This document shows, piece by piece, positions 23,796 through 35,439 of a stretch of DNA of 64,000 nucleotides. Position numbers and translations under genes: made by a program. The stretch lies in NCBI RefSeq assembly GCF_030867095.1, contig NC_081835.1, positions 40,593,892-40,657,891 of the forward strand, in the 5' to 3' direction. Source of the stretch: Alligator mississippiensis. Its lineage: Eukaryota > Chordata > Crocodylia > Alligatoridae. Every line of letters begins with the position of its first letter. Position 1 is the first letter of the stretch. Under the pieces are notes generated by a model. It did no database searches. It worked only from the letters and a program-made list of their open reading frames with translations, and was not told where the DNA came from.

Positions 23796-24510
23796 TTTCA
23801 GTCCCACACTTTTAAAGACAGGACTGTGGTGGAAGCAGGTTCTCTCCCCACCCTGGTTCTATTTCTAGTTCTACTATCCTTACTCAGCCAGTACCCATTT
23901 CCAGACCACAGGCTTCTCATTCTAATCCTAGTATTTTTACCTATCCAGGCCTAACCTCCCCGTCTAAATTCCAGTCTCAGTCCCAGTCCCACTCTCTTGC
24001 TTCTGCTTCTTTCTTTTTGTTCACCAATTCCACCCTTTCTGGTTTCTTGCCCAGCCAATCCCAGTTCCCCATCTCCTGTATCCTCCCATCTAATCTATCT
24101 CGCCCCACCCTACTTCCTCTGCTGCACCTCAGTTGTTTCAAGTCTCAGTCTCTGTACCCAGATAATTCCACTCTCTCTTGCTGCCTCATATGATCCAAGT
24201 ATTGCTGCCACCCATTATTCCCATATCCATTTATCCATTGGGCTCCTGTTCCCCAACTCTTTGTCCAGCCCTGATTTGTGTCTCCAGCATTCTTTTTTCA
24301 TAACACTTTTTACCTCGGACTTGCTTGTCACCACTGCATCAGAGGAGGAAGCTTTCTCCTCCTCACTGGCCGCTGAGGAGAGTGGATGGGCATGTCAGCA
24401 GTATCTTGTGCCAGGACACTCTACTGTCTTGATGTAGATTACCTTCAGAGTCCTGCTGGCACCCAGGCATAAAATCTCAAACATATCAGAGACCAAAGTC
24501 AAGGGTGACT
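23796..24510. other. Pyrimidine-rich intergenic stretch
   Basis: C/T-rich on the plus strand. The open frame at 23997-24437 follows from this bias and has no recognisable domain. Confidence 0.45.
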
Positions 24511-24515
24511 GTAGG

Positions 24516-24561
24516 GGACATTCCTGGAATGTCCTCAATGCCATACTTCCATGGAAGTATG
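24516..24561. promoter_or_regulatory. Two adjacent perfect palindromes
   Basis: GGACATTCCTGGAATGTCC (24516-24534) is a palindrome around one T and contains inverted CATTCC/GGAATG (TEAD-type) sites. CATACTTCCATGGAAGTATG (24542-24561) is a perfect 20-bp palindrome with inverted CTTCC/GGAAG (ETS-type) cores. Any regulatory role is inferred. Confidence 0.35.
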
Positions 24562-24699
24562 CAAGAAGCTAGTGGGCAGGTCATGCAGGAAAGTCTCTTG
24601 CTTAAACACTACCACCACAGTGTGCTGTAGACAATGCTCATCTATGAGCATAGGAAAGAAGTCTCATTGTTTTCCATTCTAGGAGCAGTGTTTGGGAGC

Positions 24700-25230
24700 A
24701 AGATGGGTGTACAGAGCCAGGATCACAAGACAAGGTCATGGGGCAGCCCTTGCTCTGTAGGGGGAGGTGTGTGTGGGGGAGGGGGGGGTATGTGTGCGCG
24801 TGCATGGGGAGTTGTCTGGGCACTAGGCCCTGGAGGCCAGCTGGGGTGAGGCGAGGAAGGAGGATGCAGGGGGCACATGAAGCAGAGCTTACCTGGACAG
24901 TGCAGTCCACAGTTGCCCCCATGGCACTCCACATTGGGCTGAGCCCTGCTCAGGACAGCCTGCTCCACGCTCCATCCCATGCCCACCAACCCTGGCCAGT
25001 AGGCACAGCTTCTGGCAGGTCTGCTCCTGGTACAGCTGCAGCCGCCTGGCTGCTGGCTCCACTCTCTACACCTCCAGCAATGGCTCCTGCTGCATCACTC
25101 CAGGAGTGGGGTAGGAGCCACCCTGCTGAAGCTTCTTGTGAGCCAGATTCACTCCACAGAACCAGGTCATCTAGCTGGAAATAAGCCTGGTCACCTAGCT
25201 CACAGGGTCTCCCCACATGTCCAGAAGTTT
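24700..25230. other. GC-rich intergenic stretch
   Basis: G-rich run near 24770-24800 (ggggga/gggggg) and CpG-poor GC-rich sequence. Overlapping open frames on both strands do not resemble any family. Confidence 0.35.
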
Positions 25231-25489
25231 TCAGTGGCATTGATAGTTGCCCCTCCCCTGGTGCAAAATTTCTGGACCTATGGGGAGGTCCAGGGGCCAG
25301 GTAATATGGCCATGTATGCTAGATTGTTCCAACAGATTGGAGGGGTGGGGAGAGGAAAAGTCAGATTGGACCACTCTGTGCACCCATGGACCAGTACCAT
25401 GCAGGTTCTTGCTCACAGAATGACACCATGCTACTTATCTGGCCTGCACAGCTAGAAGGTTGACCACACTGTGCTAGGTAAGCAGAGCA

Positions 25490-25580
25490 ATGCAATTTGA
25501 ACTCTATACAGCACAAGGGAGGCCTATCACTCAGGTCTCCTACTTAGTCAAATGCCCTAACCACTCAGTTATTGGAGCTA
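25490..25580 (-). repeat. tRNA-derived SINE relic
   Basis: The minus strand has 'taactgagtggttaggg' (A-box-like) and 'agttcaaattgc' (B-box-like) about 60 nt downstream. The spacing and the decayed arms argue for a SINE head, not a live tRNA gene. Confidence 0.5.
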
Positions 25581-26289
25581 AAACACAGGATGGTCCTCCT
25601 CTCCATTCTTCACAGACTTATGCTTAGGCACATGTATGTATAAGCAAGCTCAGTCTACACATACATACTTGTGTATCCACAGTAGGAGAGGCAGAGTCAA
25701 GAATATCCATATATTAAGAAAGCCAGTATTTCAGGTACGCAGAGGGAAACAGAATTCCATTCGCAGTCTTTAAGTGCACTATATTATGCAGTTCCTCCCC
25801 CCACCATCATGGAACTCCCTTCCTCATTAAAATCCCTATTGAACAATGTAATTATAAAAAAATACTGAAGTTTATAGAAACAATATTTTTCCTTAATGTG
25901 ATCAAATTTTTCTGCAATTAAAAATTACATACTGCTTCTGTGAAAGTTGGAACTTACCCTGGGATGTAGTGAGGTTCAGGATTAAAGAGGCTGTGTCTCT
26001 GTGGAGCTGTCATTGCATTTGTACTGTGGATGGTCAGCTCACGCAAGGCAGATGCAGGACTGAGCAAAGTCAAGCAACACTGTAGTCAAGACAACCATTG
26101 TGAAGTTATCATAAACAGCAGCATCATGGGCAAAAAACACACTTCACAATTCAAAGAAAAACCAAACCATGGAATCATTGTACTTCCTAGTTTTCTGGAC
26201 CAAAATTTATAAATAGACAACTAGGTATGGTGAGGTAAATTTATACATTTCCCCAAATGCAAGTTAACTTAGTTGGCATCACTTACAAC

Positions 26290-26375
26290 AATGGGAAAGT
26301 CCCCCTAACTACTAGTGTTTAACACCTTTACATCTGTGTTAGGAGAGTACCCTAACCATTAGGCTATGGTAGCAG
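26290..26375 (-). repeat. tRNA-derived SINE relic
   Basis: The minus strand reads 'tagcctaatggttagggtac', the same A-box block as in the relics at 25490 and 26593. Confidence 0.45.
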
Positions 26376-26592
26376 GTTCCTTCAATTGTTCCTTGTTTTA
26401 TATTACACAATCATGGACTGAAAAAACAGAAACAAGCTTGATAGTAGGGAAAAGAACCAAGGATCTTTTCCCTGCTAGGGAAACTGCCTTTATCACATGG
26501 TAAACTTCCTTCGGCTTCAATAAGACAGATGGAAAACGTCCTTATTTATTCTACTGTATAACTTGGGGTTTACAGTATTCTCCTAGAAAAAA

Positions 26593-26695
26593 AAAAAGGG
26601 GGAGATCTAAATTCAAGTCTGCTCAGGGTAAGGACATCTTAAAATGCGAGTCTCCCACTTTTTGTGCAAGAGCTTTTAACCACTAAGCTAGGAAA
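26593..26695 (-). repeat. tRNA-derived SINE relic
   Basis: The minus strand reads 'tagcttagtggttaaaagc' and, downstream, 'gacttgaatttagatct', matching A- and B-box layout. It is decayed. Confidence 0.5.
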
Positions 26696-26699
26696 TAAC

Positions 26700-28970
26700 C
26701 AATACAAAAGCCGAGTTAGAGGGAACTTCATGAAGTCGTTGTGGCCTTTGCTCAAGACAGGATCAACCACCCCAGCTGAGAGTGCATGTCTAACCTGCTC
26801 TTGAAAATTGCCAGGATAGAGTTTCCACATGAGGAAGAAAACTCGAGATTGTGGGAGGCATTACACTGTGTGGAGAGGAACACCTTTCTCCTAGCAGAAA
26901 ACTGGTTCAAGTAGGGGATGGGGAATGGCACAGAAAGAGAGCTCTTCTGGAAAAAAAGCTGAGAGCATTTCCAATCAGGAAGATCTCTCTCCTCCTACAC
27001 CAACTTGAACAGCTTTATGCTTCCATCCGGTGGTTGGCACGCCCAATATCTCAGTCTTTGGTTGCATCCCCTCCCCCTGCACCCCCAGGGGAAAGTAGGA
27101 AAGTGCTGTACCAGCTCCAGTGGCCCAGGGCAGGCTGTCAGGGAGCTCTGTAGATCCTGCTGCTGGCACCAGATGCCTCCCACCATGGAACAGTCTCAGT
27201 TGGACAGTTCTAGCCATAGTGCAGAAGATGCAGAGCGGGTATAGTGGTAGTCATACTCCTTTCATACCACACAGAAGCAGCAGCCAGGGGCTTAGGTTGA
27301 CCAGTCTTGTTCTCCCGATTTTTTTATTTTTATTTTTTAAGAAGAGAAGCATTATGTTGGCCCTTTTCTAGTCCCCTGGAACTTCACCTGTCTTTCGCTA
27401 TTGTGCAAATACAATTGCTATGGGCTCTAAAGTCCCTTCTGCCAGTTCCTTCAACACCCTGGGACAGAGTTCATCAGGCAAGTTTCACTTGAATTCAGTT
27501 AAGCCAATCAAAGCTCTTACAGTTTCTTTCATTATCATGATCTTTGACCTTTCCCCTTCCTTGCCTATACAATTTTGATTAGATGTTTAGTTGCCACTTA
27601 CCTTTTTTGTGAAAAACAAAGCTACAGTATTTGTCAAACAGCTCCTCTTTCTTTGCATCTTCTTCTGTTAATGGAACTTCTTGGCTATTTAGCAGTTGAT
27701 TTGGGAGTGGGCAGGGGGTGCAGCACACAAGAAAACACTTTTCTGACCAAAGTATTTATAGAATCCAGTTTTCCTTAACTTCCCTTGTCAGGTGCAACTC
27801 ATTTGCTTTCCTGATTTTCTCCTCCTAAGTTCTTGCTTTTGCACAGTATGCTTTCTTAGAGACTTATGACCCAGTTGAGTCCTCCATACACGCCCTATAT
27901 TCCTACCAAAGCCTGTTTAAGTTCCACCTTGAGCAAAAAACTCCTTTAGTGATCTTTCCTCCAAAAGCTACACAGTTCAAAGTCCAAGGCCACTTTGGAT
28001 GTGAAAACAGCTCTGGCCTATTTCCCCCATGCTTCTTTGTGGGGATAGTTGAGAGATCCAAGGGTTTGGGGCTTCTGGACCTCAAACTCTCCAACTACAT
28101 TTCTAGCTGTACTGGACTCTGTGATCTAAATGCACTCCAACGGACCTCAGGCTATTTCTGATGCCTTCTGTAGGGTCTCCATTTTGGAGATTTGTAAAGC
28201 AGCAACTTGGAGTTTGCCCAAACATTATTGAAAATGGTGTGGGCGTGAGAGAAAATAGGAAGGGCAGAAACAGAAAGAAGAGACAAGGAAAATGGGAGTG
28301 AGGGGGATGAGGAAGAAGAAAGAGAAATGGGGTGAAGATCCTGGAAATTCTGCCCTGCTCACCAAGAATGCAGAAAGAGAAATCCTGCCTGTAGGTCACT
28401 GGGCAACATGGTCTCACTGCTAAAAAGGACTGTGGTCACAAGACCCTGTGACCATCAGCTAGGGCCAGTGCCCCAGCCATAAAGGCAGAGGTAGAGAAGC
28501 TCAGGCCCATAAAGATGCTAGGTGATCCCTGTTCCTTTAACACCTTCATGACCAGTGCTGCTAACAGTGACAGTCACTATATTGTGCTCAAGTAGAAGAA
28601 TATTAATTAATCAAATATACACATTTGGGTATTTGTATCTATTCTCCAATTCTCTAATATGTAAAAGGCCTTACCGAATTACCTCAGGTTTACAAAACAT
28701 CTAGTCCCAAGGGCCTGATGCTATATAGAAGGCTTAAAGCAAATGGAAGTGGCCCCTAATAATTCCCTTACCAAAGCTGGGAAAAGGACCATATGCAAGC
28801 CCAACTCCCAATTCCAGGGCAGAGGGTAGATCAGATACAGGTCTAGAGTGTATTGCCCTCTGGCTGTTTCCTGCTTCCTACGGGGCGAGGCAGGAACATG
28901 AAAAGGAAGGCATGAGAGAGAACAGTCCCAAAAAAAGTCTTACTTACCTGGGGGCCAGCCACGGTCTTCA
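26700..28970. other. Intergenic stretch with no gene recognised
   Basis: Mixed sequence with a possible old CR1 3' trace near 26770-26870 ('gtctaacctgctcttgaaaattgcc'). Open frames are short and overlapping. No splice-bounded coding homology seen. Confidence 0.4.
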
Positions 28971-28981
28971 TGGCTCTAGAA

Positions 28982-29304
28982 CAGTGCTTCTCAAACTATC
29001 TGATGTGGCAGACTGGCAATTTTTTTTCCAGTGGTCCAGGGACCAGTGCCCAGTTCAGCCGGTGGCAGCAACTACGTGTAACAGCGCTTCATAAATGCGT
29101 GACCAGCTGTTTCTTTCTCCTTCCTCACCTCGCATGACATGACGTCACCTGCAGTCTTGGAACGTATGAACTGTGGCATTATGACATATCAAGGTTATGC
29201 TTCTGAAAATATATTTCTTTCTTTCCTGGCAACTCGCTGTGGACCGGCGACCAGTGGCTTGTAGACTGGCCCCGGTCCGCAGACCACCACTTTGAGAAGC
29301 ACTG
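28982..29304. mobile_element. Non-autonomous hAT element, TSD ctctagaa
   Basis: Ends CAGTGCTTCTCAAA and TTTGAGAAGCACTG form a perfect 14-bp inverted repeat. The 8-bp TSD ctctagaa is perfect (28974-28981 and 29305-29312). Confidence 0.92.
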
Positions 29305-29312
29305 CTCTAGAA

Positions 29313-30480
29313 CACAGGGATCTTTCTCCCTTAGTGCCGAGTGGAGAACTGAGAATTAAGCCTTCAGGTCTCCCACTGCAGCAATTGTGATTTATAATGA
29401 ATGTCCACATACATAAGAAAAATGTCTGCCTTACTCAGGGCAGGTCTTAAAGGATAGTGCCAATCATGGGAGCAAGGCTTGTGGCCAGTGCTCTTGGCTT
29501 CTCCGCTTGACTGGATTAGCCTACTGAGCCTGGTGCTGCAGCAAACTCTTCCGATTTACCCGCAGCAGAGCAAGAGCTACATCTACAGGTGTGACTGTTT
29601 ACCTTGCTCCTCTCCCAAGATCCTGAGATATGAAGAGTGCCTTCCCATATAGGTAGAACAAATAAGAAGTTTGTGTATAAGCTGCCAAACTTGAGGAGCT
29701 TAGCTAAGACTTTGCTTCTGATGCCCCTGACTGCAGCAGTTTATTTTGTCCACATATCTTTAAAGGTGCCTGGCAGCCTAGCTAGGCTTCTCAGAAGCAA
29801 GCTACAAAGGGCTAGTCTATGCTTTAGGCAAGGTGAATATAAGCATTGTAATGGGTGCCACCTGCAAAGATAGATATGGGGCCCTCTGGCAGCCACCCCA
29901 AGACTATTTTGCATTCTGACTTGCTAGGGTATTGCCCTGTCTTTGCCTACCACACCTTGACATTGCCTCCCAAATTGGTGTTATCAATCTTGGCCTACCC
30001 CCACACCAACCAGCCCAGCCTAGAGTACCCTTTAGCCAGGCATTCTTAATACCTCCTTACTGCCCTGCAGAAGTCTTCCCCCATACCTCATGGCTAACAG
30101 ACAAAACCATCGAGTTGTTACAAGTAAGATGACCAACCAACTCTTGCCCCCCTCAACCCGGAAAGTACCTAACACATCCAAAGCCACCACTGCTAGTTGG
30201 CTATCCTATACGAGCCTCTCAAAGCTACCTTACTGCCTATATTTTGTAGCCCCCAGTCATCAGCCTAGAGCCTTCCCTCAAAGGAACTCTTCTCCCCACT
30301 GTGATCTAATTCAGACAGACTATCATAGATTCCCAGCTTCTCCTTTTCCTAGTGCTTCAGATAAATTCTTTCACAACCCCATTCTGGGCTAGACTGACTT
30401 CTCAACCCAAGAGCCAGGCTCATATAGCCTCTAGGCTTCACTTCTGGTCACCTCTCCCTCTTATGATAAAGCACAGGAGT
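29313..30480. other. Intergenic stretch with no gene recognised
   Basis: C-rich with small open frames. No transposon ends or coding homology recognised. Confidence 0.4.
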
Positions 30481-30488
30481 TCCTTAGT

Positions 30489-30798
30489 AGGGCTGTGTGA
30501 AATTTTGCTGGCTGTTTCATTTTGACACTTTCAACTCATTTTGAGGTCAAAACAGCAAAATCAAAATGAAACAAAGGGCTACGGAACAGCCTAGATACAA
30601 AATGACGCTAGTCGAAATGTTTCTACCACAGCGCTGGGGAAATTAACTCAGCCCAGCTGGGCTGACTTCCCAACCCCAGTGCTAGATAGTACTGGAGTCC
30701 AGAAGTCAGCCCAGCTGGGCTTCTTTCCATCCCCAGTGCAGCCCAGCTGGGCTGACTCCTTGACCCCAGCTTGATCGAGGCTGTTTTGCACAGCCCTA
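30489..30798. mobile_element. Non-autonomous hAT element, TSD ttccttag
   Basis: Ends TAGGGCTGTG and CACAGCCCTA are perfect inverted repeats. The 8-bp TSD ttccttag is perfect (30481-30488, 30799-30806). The interior repeats 'cagcccagctgggct' three times. Confidence 0.92.
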
Positions 30799-30806
30799 TT
30801 CCTTAG

Positions 30807-31540
30807 TAGTATGCAGGCTTTTATCTCAGCTGTATGTGGCTTACTGCTCTCTACTGGTTGCCTGCAGGAGTTGCCTCTAATTGCGTGAAATAGACTTCAC
30901 CAAATGGAGCAGATCAGCAGTGCTGTGATGTGTCCAACACAGCTGATCCACTTTGTTAAGCAAAGCATGTTATCCTTGTCTTTGATGGTATGGGATAAGT
31001 GGGTGATGTGATTTCCCCACTTTCTCTGCTGCCCCAGGCCTGCACTATAGGTCTGAAGCAGCTGGGAAAGATGCTTCCACTGTTAGCCAGCCCCATGGGA
31101 CTGACTGGGTGAGGAAAACCCTGCCCCAGGTGGAGATTTCCAAGCAGGGAAGCACTTTTTCCACTCCCCAGACCCACTTCACAGGTCTGGGTGAGTAGGG
31201 AAAGGGCCATAAAGGTCTGCTACAATACAGTAGTAGAATCTATTACTACTTCTTTTTGTGCCACTGGTGTGGTACCTGTCATGTCAACAAAGGGCAAGGC
31301 AGCAATTTGTGCTGCCTTAAAAAAAAATGTTAGACAGCACAAATGAGACTAGACAGGTGATGTCTGTTTCCACTCAGAGGAATGCCTGTTACAGAAGCCT
31401 GTTACAGCATCTTGATATGAAATGTCACGTTTCTTCTCCCCAGGTTATAAATGGCCCCAAGTGCTGCGACCAGGATTATGCTGAGGCAAACGCAGGAAAT
31501 GACTTTGCCCTTATGGGTCCTGCTGTGATAAGGCACCTTT
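30807..31540. other. Sequence just upstream of the CpG island
   Basis: No exon or repeat identified. It could hold proximal regulatory sites of RNF123, but nothing specific is visible. Confidence 0.35.
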
Positions 31541-31549
31541 CCATGTAGT

Positions 31550-32430
31550 CCGGCGGAGGGAGGAAAGCCCTGCTTCTGCATAAGCGACTGAACCGATGAG
31601 CCTGAGGCACAGGGGGGCATCGAGGACTGGGGGCTTCGGCGCAAGGCGGGTCGCTCCGGTCTCTAGTAGACAGCGGCGCCCGGCGCGGGACCTGGGAGCT
31701 CATGCGGCCCGGGGCGGATCGCAGGGGAGCCAGGCGGGGGCTCGGGCCGGCAGCTTTGCCATCAAGAACTTCTTCGACGCAGCCTGCAGGAGGGCGGCGA
31801 CCGAACTCCAGCCTCCGCTCGCGCTGGGGAAGTCCGGCCCAGCTGCCAGCGGCGCCTGGGCTGGGAGCAGCGCCTAGGTCTCCCGCTCCGCCCTTGGCGC
31901 TGCCCCGGGGGCCAGCAGCACCGCCCCGACCGCGAGGGGCCTGCGGCTGCCCCGCCCCGCGGCCTGTCCCTGCCGAGACGCCGTAGCGGGGCGAGCGTTG
32001 CGAGCGGCGCCGCCGGTGAGTAGCTGTGGCCGGGGCCGGGGCCGGGGATCCCGGCGCGGGGCGGCGCATCACGGTGGGGCCCGGGCTGGCCCCGGCGCGG
32101 CCGTGGGCTCGTTGCTCGACCCGGGTCCGAGCCGCCCGCGAGGTCTCCGGCAAGGGGCCCAGGCGGGCAGCGCCCGCGGAGCTGGGCCTTGTTCGCGCGG
32201 CTCCTGCGGGGCCCCCGGCCCCGCTGCCCGCAGTGCCCCGCGCTCGAGGCTGCGTGGAGAGGACTGGGAGCGGCGGGAGCCGGGGCGGGGCTGGGCGCCA
32301 GCGCCCTGCGGCCGAGAATGTCTTCTCCACGGAAACGAGGACTCCGGGCTTGTGGCGGGGAGCTCGTCACAGCCACCGAGGAGCAGAGCAGCTGCTGGTC
32401 TGGCTGAGGCTGCTTCGGCAGCTGACAGGC
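31550..32430 (+). promoter_or_regulatory. RNF123: CpG island, probable RNF123 promoter
   Basis: About 0.9 kb is strikingly GC- and CpG-rich compared with the AT-rich DNA on both sides. It contains Sp1-type GC boxes (for example gccccgcccc near 31950 and cggggcgggg near 32281) and no obvious TATA box. It lies about 6 kb upstream of the first coding exon of RNF123 and is the only CpG island in the window, so it is the likely promoter. The long open frames on both strands here are a composition effect. Whether it also drives a minus-strand transcript cannot be told from the sequence. Confidence 0.8.
31800..32015 (+). other. RNF123: Putative non-coding exon 1 of RNF123 (start unknown)
   Basis: A strong donor (gccgccg|gtgagtag) sits at 32015/32016 inside the CpG island. 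It would splice to the acceptor at 38042-38043, which precedes the exon carrying the start codon. The 5' boundary given here is arbitrary because no transcription start can be read from the sequence. Other GT donors exist in the island, so this is an inference. Confidence 0.4.
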
Positions 32431-32720
32431 GCGACACTTGTGGCACGATACAGGCTGCTTTAGCGCCACACAGCGCGGTCGTGTGTGTGCTCGGGATGTT
32501 TGTCGTGTTGCCTAATCTCTGCTTCAACAAGACAGACGGTGGTTGGCCCTTCCTTCTCTCTCCACTGCACCAAGGGAAGGGAGGGAGAGTAGTTGGCCTC
32601 CTGAAAGCCTTCCCAGCAGTGACCTGTCGGGGATCTCTGCAAGGGCCAGCTGTTGCTGTTCCTACCAGGTGACAAAGGTGACAGAACCACAGCAGGGGCA
32701 GTCCCTCTCACCTACCAAGT

Positions 32721-33665
32721 CAGGGGCAGGCAGTTATGTGGGCCCGCAGGCCACATAAGCAGTTCTGGGGAGTTACTGCAGGCCGGTCAGCACGCCCTCC
32801 CCAACAGCCTGGAGCCTGCATGTCTTGCAGCTCCTCCCAGCTGCCACCACCAGCCCCAACCCGGCCCCCGCCCACCCTGCACCCACTCTGGACTGGAACA
32901 GACCAGCCAGAGCTCGCACAGGCAGCCCCCAACCCAGCCTGCCCTGTGCCTGTTCCCAACTGCCCACCCACCAGGAGCAGTGGCAGGCCAGGCAGAAGCT
33001 GCTGCTTGTCTGGGAGAAAAGCGGCCCCTCCCCCTCACCACTGCCTGGCCCTTCTTGCTGCAGCCTCCCAGAGCCCATTCCTTGGGCTGCCTTGCAGCTC
33101 CTCTCTGCTGCCGTTGCCACTGCCTCCAGGCTGCCTGGCAGGGCAGCAGTGGCAGTGCAGAGGAGCTGCAGGCCAGTCCAGGTGTGGGCTCTAGGCAGCA
33201 ATAAGGGCCTGGTAGAAGCAAAGGGGAGGGGTTGCTTTTCCCCACACCAAGCAAAGGCTTCTGCCTGGCTGCTGCTCAGCATGGGTGGGTGAGTCTGGGC
33301 AGGCACTAGGCAGGCCTGGGTCAGGACCGTGCTCATGGGTTCTGGCTAGTCAGGAGCTGGTCTGCTCATTTGGGCCGAGTCCGGAGCAGGTGTGTGGCAG
33401 GCCGGGGTGGAACTGCGTGTACTGGTCCCACTGGGCTGGGACCAGCAGTGACAGCAGCTGGAAGGAGCTGCCACTGCCTGGGCTGCCTAGAAAGGCAGGC
33501 CAGCTGCAGAGCCGCCCCAGCCCCACTGTGCGCCCAGGGGTAGGTAGGATACGGCATGGGCTGAAGGGCACCTGGACCAAGCGGGACTGTGGGACCCACT
33601 GTGGACTGGACAAAGTCCCTTTGCGGGTTGGATCCGGGCTGCGGGCCATATTTTGCCAACCCCTT
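32721..33665. mobile_element. Non-autonomous hAT element with palindromic core, in RNF123 intron 1
   Basis: It starts CAGGGGCAGGCAGTTATG and ends catattttgccaacccctt. The flanks taccaagt (32713-32720) and taataagt (33666-33673) agree at 6 of 8 bases, a decayed TSD. The core is a palindrome with arms near 33010-33063 and 33189-33248 sharing the aaaagcGGCCCCTCCCC unit with the element at 5565. Confidence 0.78.
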
Positions 33666-33949
33666 TAATAAGTCCATGTCATCGTGTAGTTTGCAGACTG
33701 TCCTGTTTCTCTTGCTGCCAGGTGGCAAGGATAATAGGGCTGCTACAGGAGCACAGTCTGATTGGGTGGTAAAGACCTGCCCTGTCAGCCCGTACAGCCC
33801 CACAGGCCTATTTGTCATCTGTCAGGGGTATGAGCCCACCACTTAATCTTTTAGCTTCCCTCAGATAGGGAGGCTACAGAAAAAGATTGCAATTAATTAC
33901 TGGGGACAAATAATGAAAAAACAGGGATAGGAGTGGAGGTCAAAGGTTC

Positions 33950-34470
33950 AAAACAAAAATGCCAAGGGGTTGGGGGGAGACACTGAGCACAGCACACCAG
34001 ACAGTGCCCACTGTCCCTCAAATGAATCCAAGGAGCCAGTGGACACTGCCCAGTGATACTCTGCTCAGAGATGGGAACAAAGTAGGGTGAGGAAAGCAGC
34101 CCCCCTGTCCTCCTTCCTGCCCAGGGCTAGGAGGAGGTTGACCAAAAGGTCCTGGGCCTTGGTGGGGCTACAGGTGGGGAGCATGTAAATAACAAGTTGA
34201 GGGGAGTGGTGCAGCCAGAACCTCAGCAGGAGGTTCCGGAGGTGTTGCAAGGGCTGCAGCCTGACACACTCCAGGTAAGTGTGTGCCAGGGTCTCCCTCT
34301 GCTTGCAAAAGGGGTAGGTATTGGAGACGTCTGTGAACTGCTCCAGATCTTACAGCCACAAGTGGTTTTCCAGCAGCCCCATCACTTGCTGCCCAGCTGA
34401 AAGGGTGATGGGGCTGCAGTGACAGGTAGGGCTGATTGGGTGGTAGAGGCTGCCCAGTTAGCCCTTGCTG
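33950..34470 (-). pseudogene. LINE ORF2 C-terminal fragment (CCHC-type region), inactive
   Basis: On the minus strand a decayed frame reads C-K-Q-R-E-T-L-A-H-T-Y-L-E-C, then LRNLLLRFWLHHSP and KAQDLLVNLLLALGRK. A Cys/His/Cys pattern of this kind occurs at the C-terminus of several non-LTR reverse transcriptases. The clade is not determined. It lies in RNF123 intron 1. Confidence 0.5.
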
Positions 34471-35439
34471 CTGTAGGTGACTTGTGGGCAGTCCTCTTAG
34501 CTGTTCCCACTGTGGTAACAGCTGATTGGGCCTGTCCCCCTTACTGACTGACTACCCTGCGGGCAGGGGATGCTGAGGAGCAGCTCCTTATCACTCCCTG
34601 CTTGGAGAAGGTACTTTTGTGGTGACTTCGTTGTGCTTCTGCCAGGGGCTCTTCACATGTGCATACCCTGTAATGATTTTTTTGTAGATCTACGCACTTT
34701 GTAGCAGTATAAAATAACATGTATATAATGTAAATAATTAGTATGGGGTACTTGGCTGGCTGCACTGCAGCCAGAGCACAGACCTCTGCTTCTGACCCTG
34801 AAAGCAGCATCCTTTGGAGTTGGAGTTCCTGAACTGCAAGCCTAGGCAGAGATGGAGTCATTTATATAATGGTATTAGCTTCTCTGTAATTAAGACCAGA
34901 TTCAGCTTTTTATTCAGTGATTCATGCATTTTTCTGCATGGAAGAAAGATTGTTTCTTCCCCAAATGGACACTACATAGGTTTTAGGTAACAATGAAATT
35001 TTTTTTTTTAAATCAAATGTGTTTACTGTTGTTAAAATGATGCCTTTAAAAGATTTCTTCAGTGTCTGGTATGTTTTCCATGTCCCTTTAGCTAGCAAAC
35101 AGGAGACTTTTTGTATAACTGAGACTCATCAGCATTTATCAAAGGTACATAGAAAAATCAAGTTGTATAAGTAAGTGAAGTTAAGTAGTTTCTCCCATCT
35201 GACCCATTTTTTTCAGTTATCTGAAATGCCAGCTGTTTTGATGGAAGTAAAGCTATTTGTGCTACCAGTAAACATGCTTACAATCACAATAATGTGGGGA
35301 GGCCCCTAATAAAGATACCATTTTTATGGTTTCCAAAAGGACTAAGGCCACTGACTGTCCTCCAGAAAGTCGCTGCTATATATCATGAGGGAAACAAAAG
35401 TGCAGTGCATATAGTGTTTGTGATCCTTGTTAAGCTGTT

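Noticed and set aside
23997..24437. Open frame of 146 codons
   Set aside because: Pyrimidine-rich low-complexity sequence rich in Ser, Leu and Pro with no domain.
25490..26695. Possible tRNA genes
   Set aside because: The box motifs are present but the acceptor and anticodon arms do not pair; SINE relics are more likely.
31476..32672. Long open frames on both strands in the CpG island (up to 284 codons)
   Set aside because: They overlap each other in several frames, are Arg/Pro/Ala/Gly-rich and reflect GC content; no domain or family resemblance.
32736..33336. Open frames of 150-187 codons on both strands
   Set aside because: They fall inside the palindromic hAT element in intron 1 and change frame with the repeat orientation.
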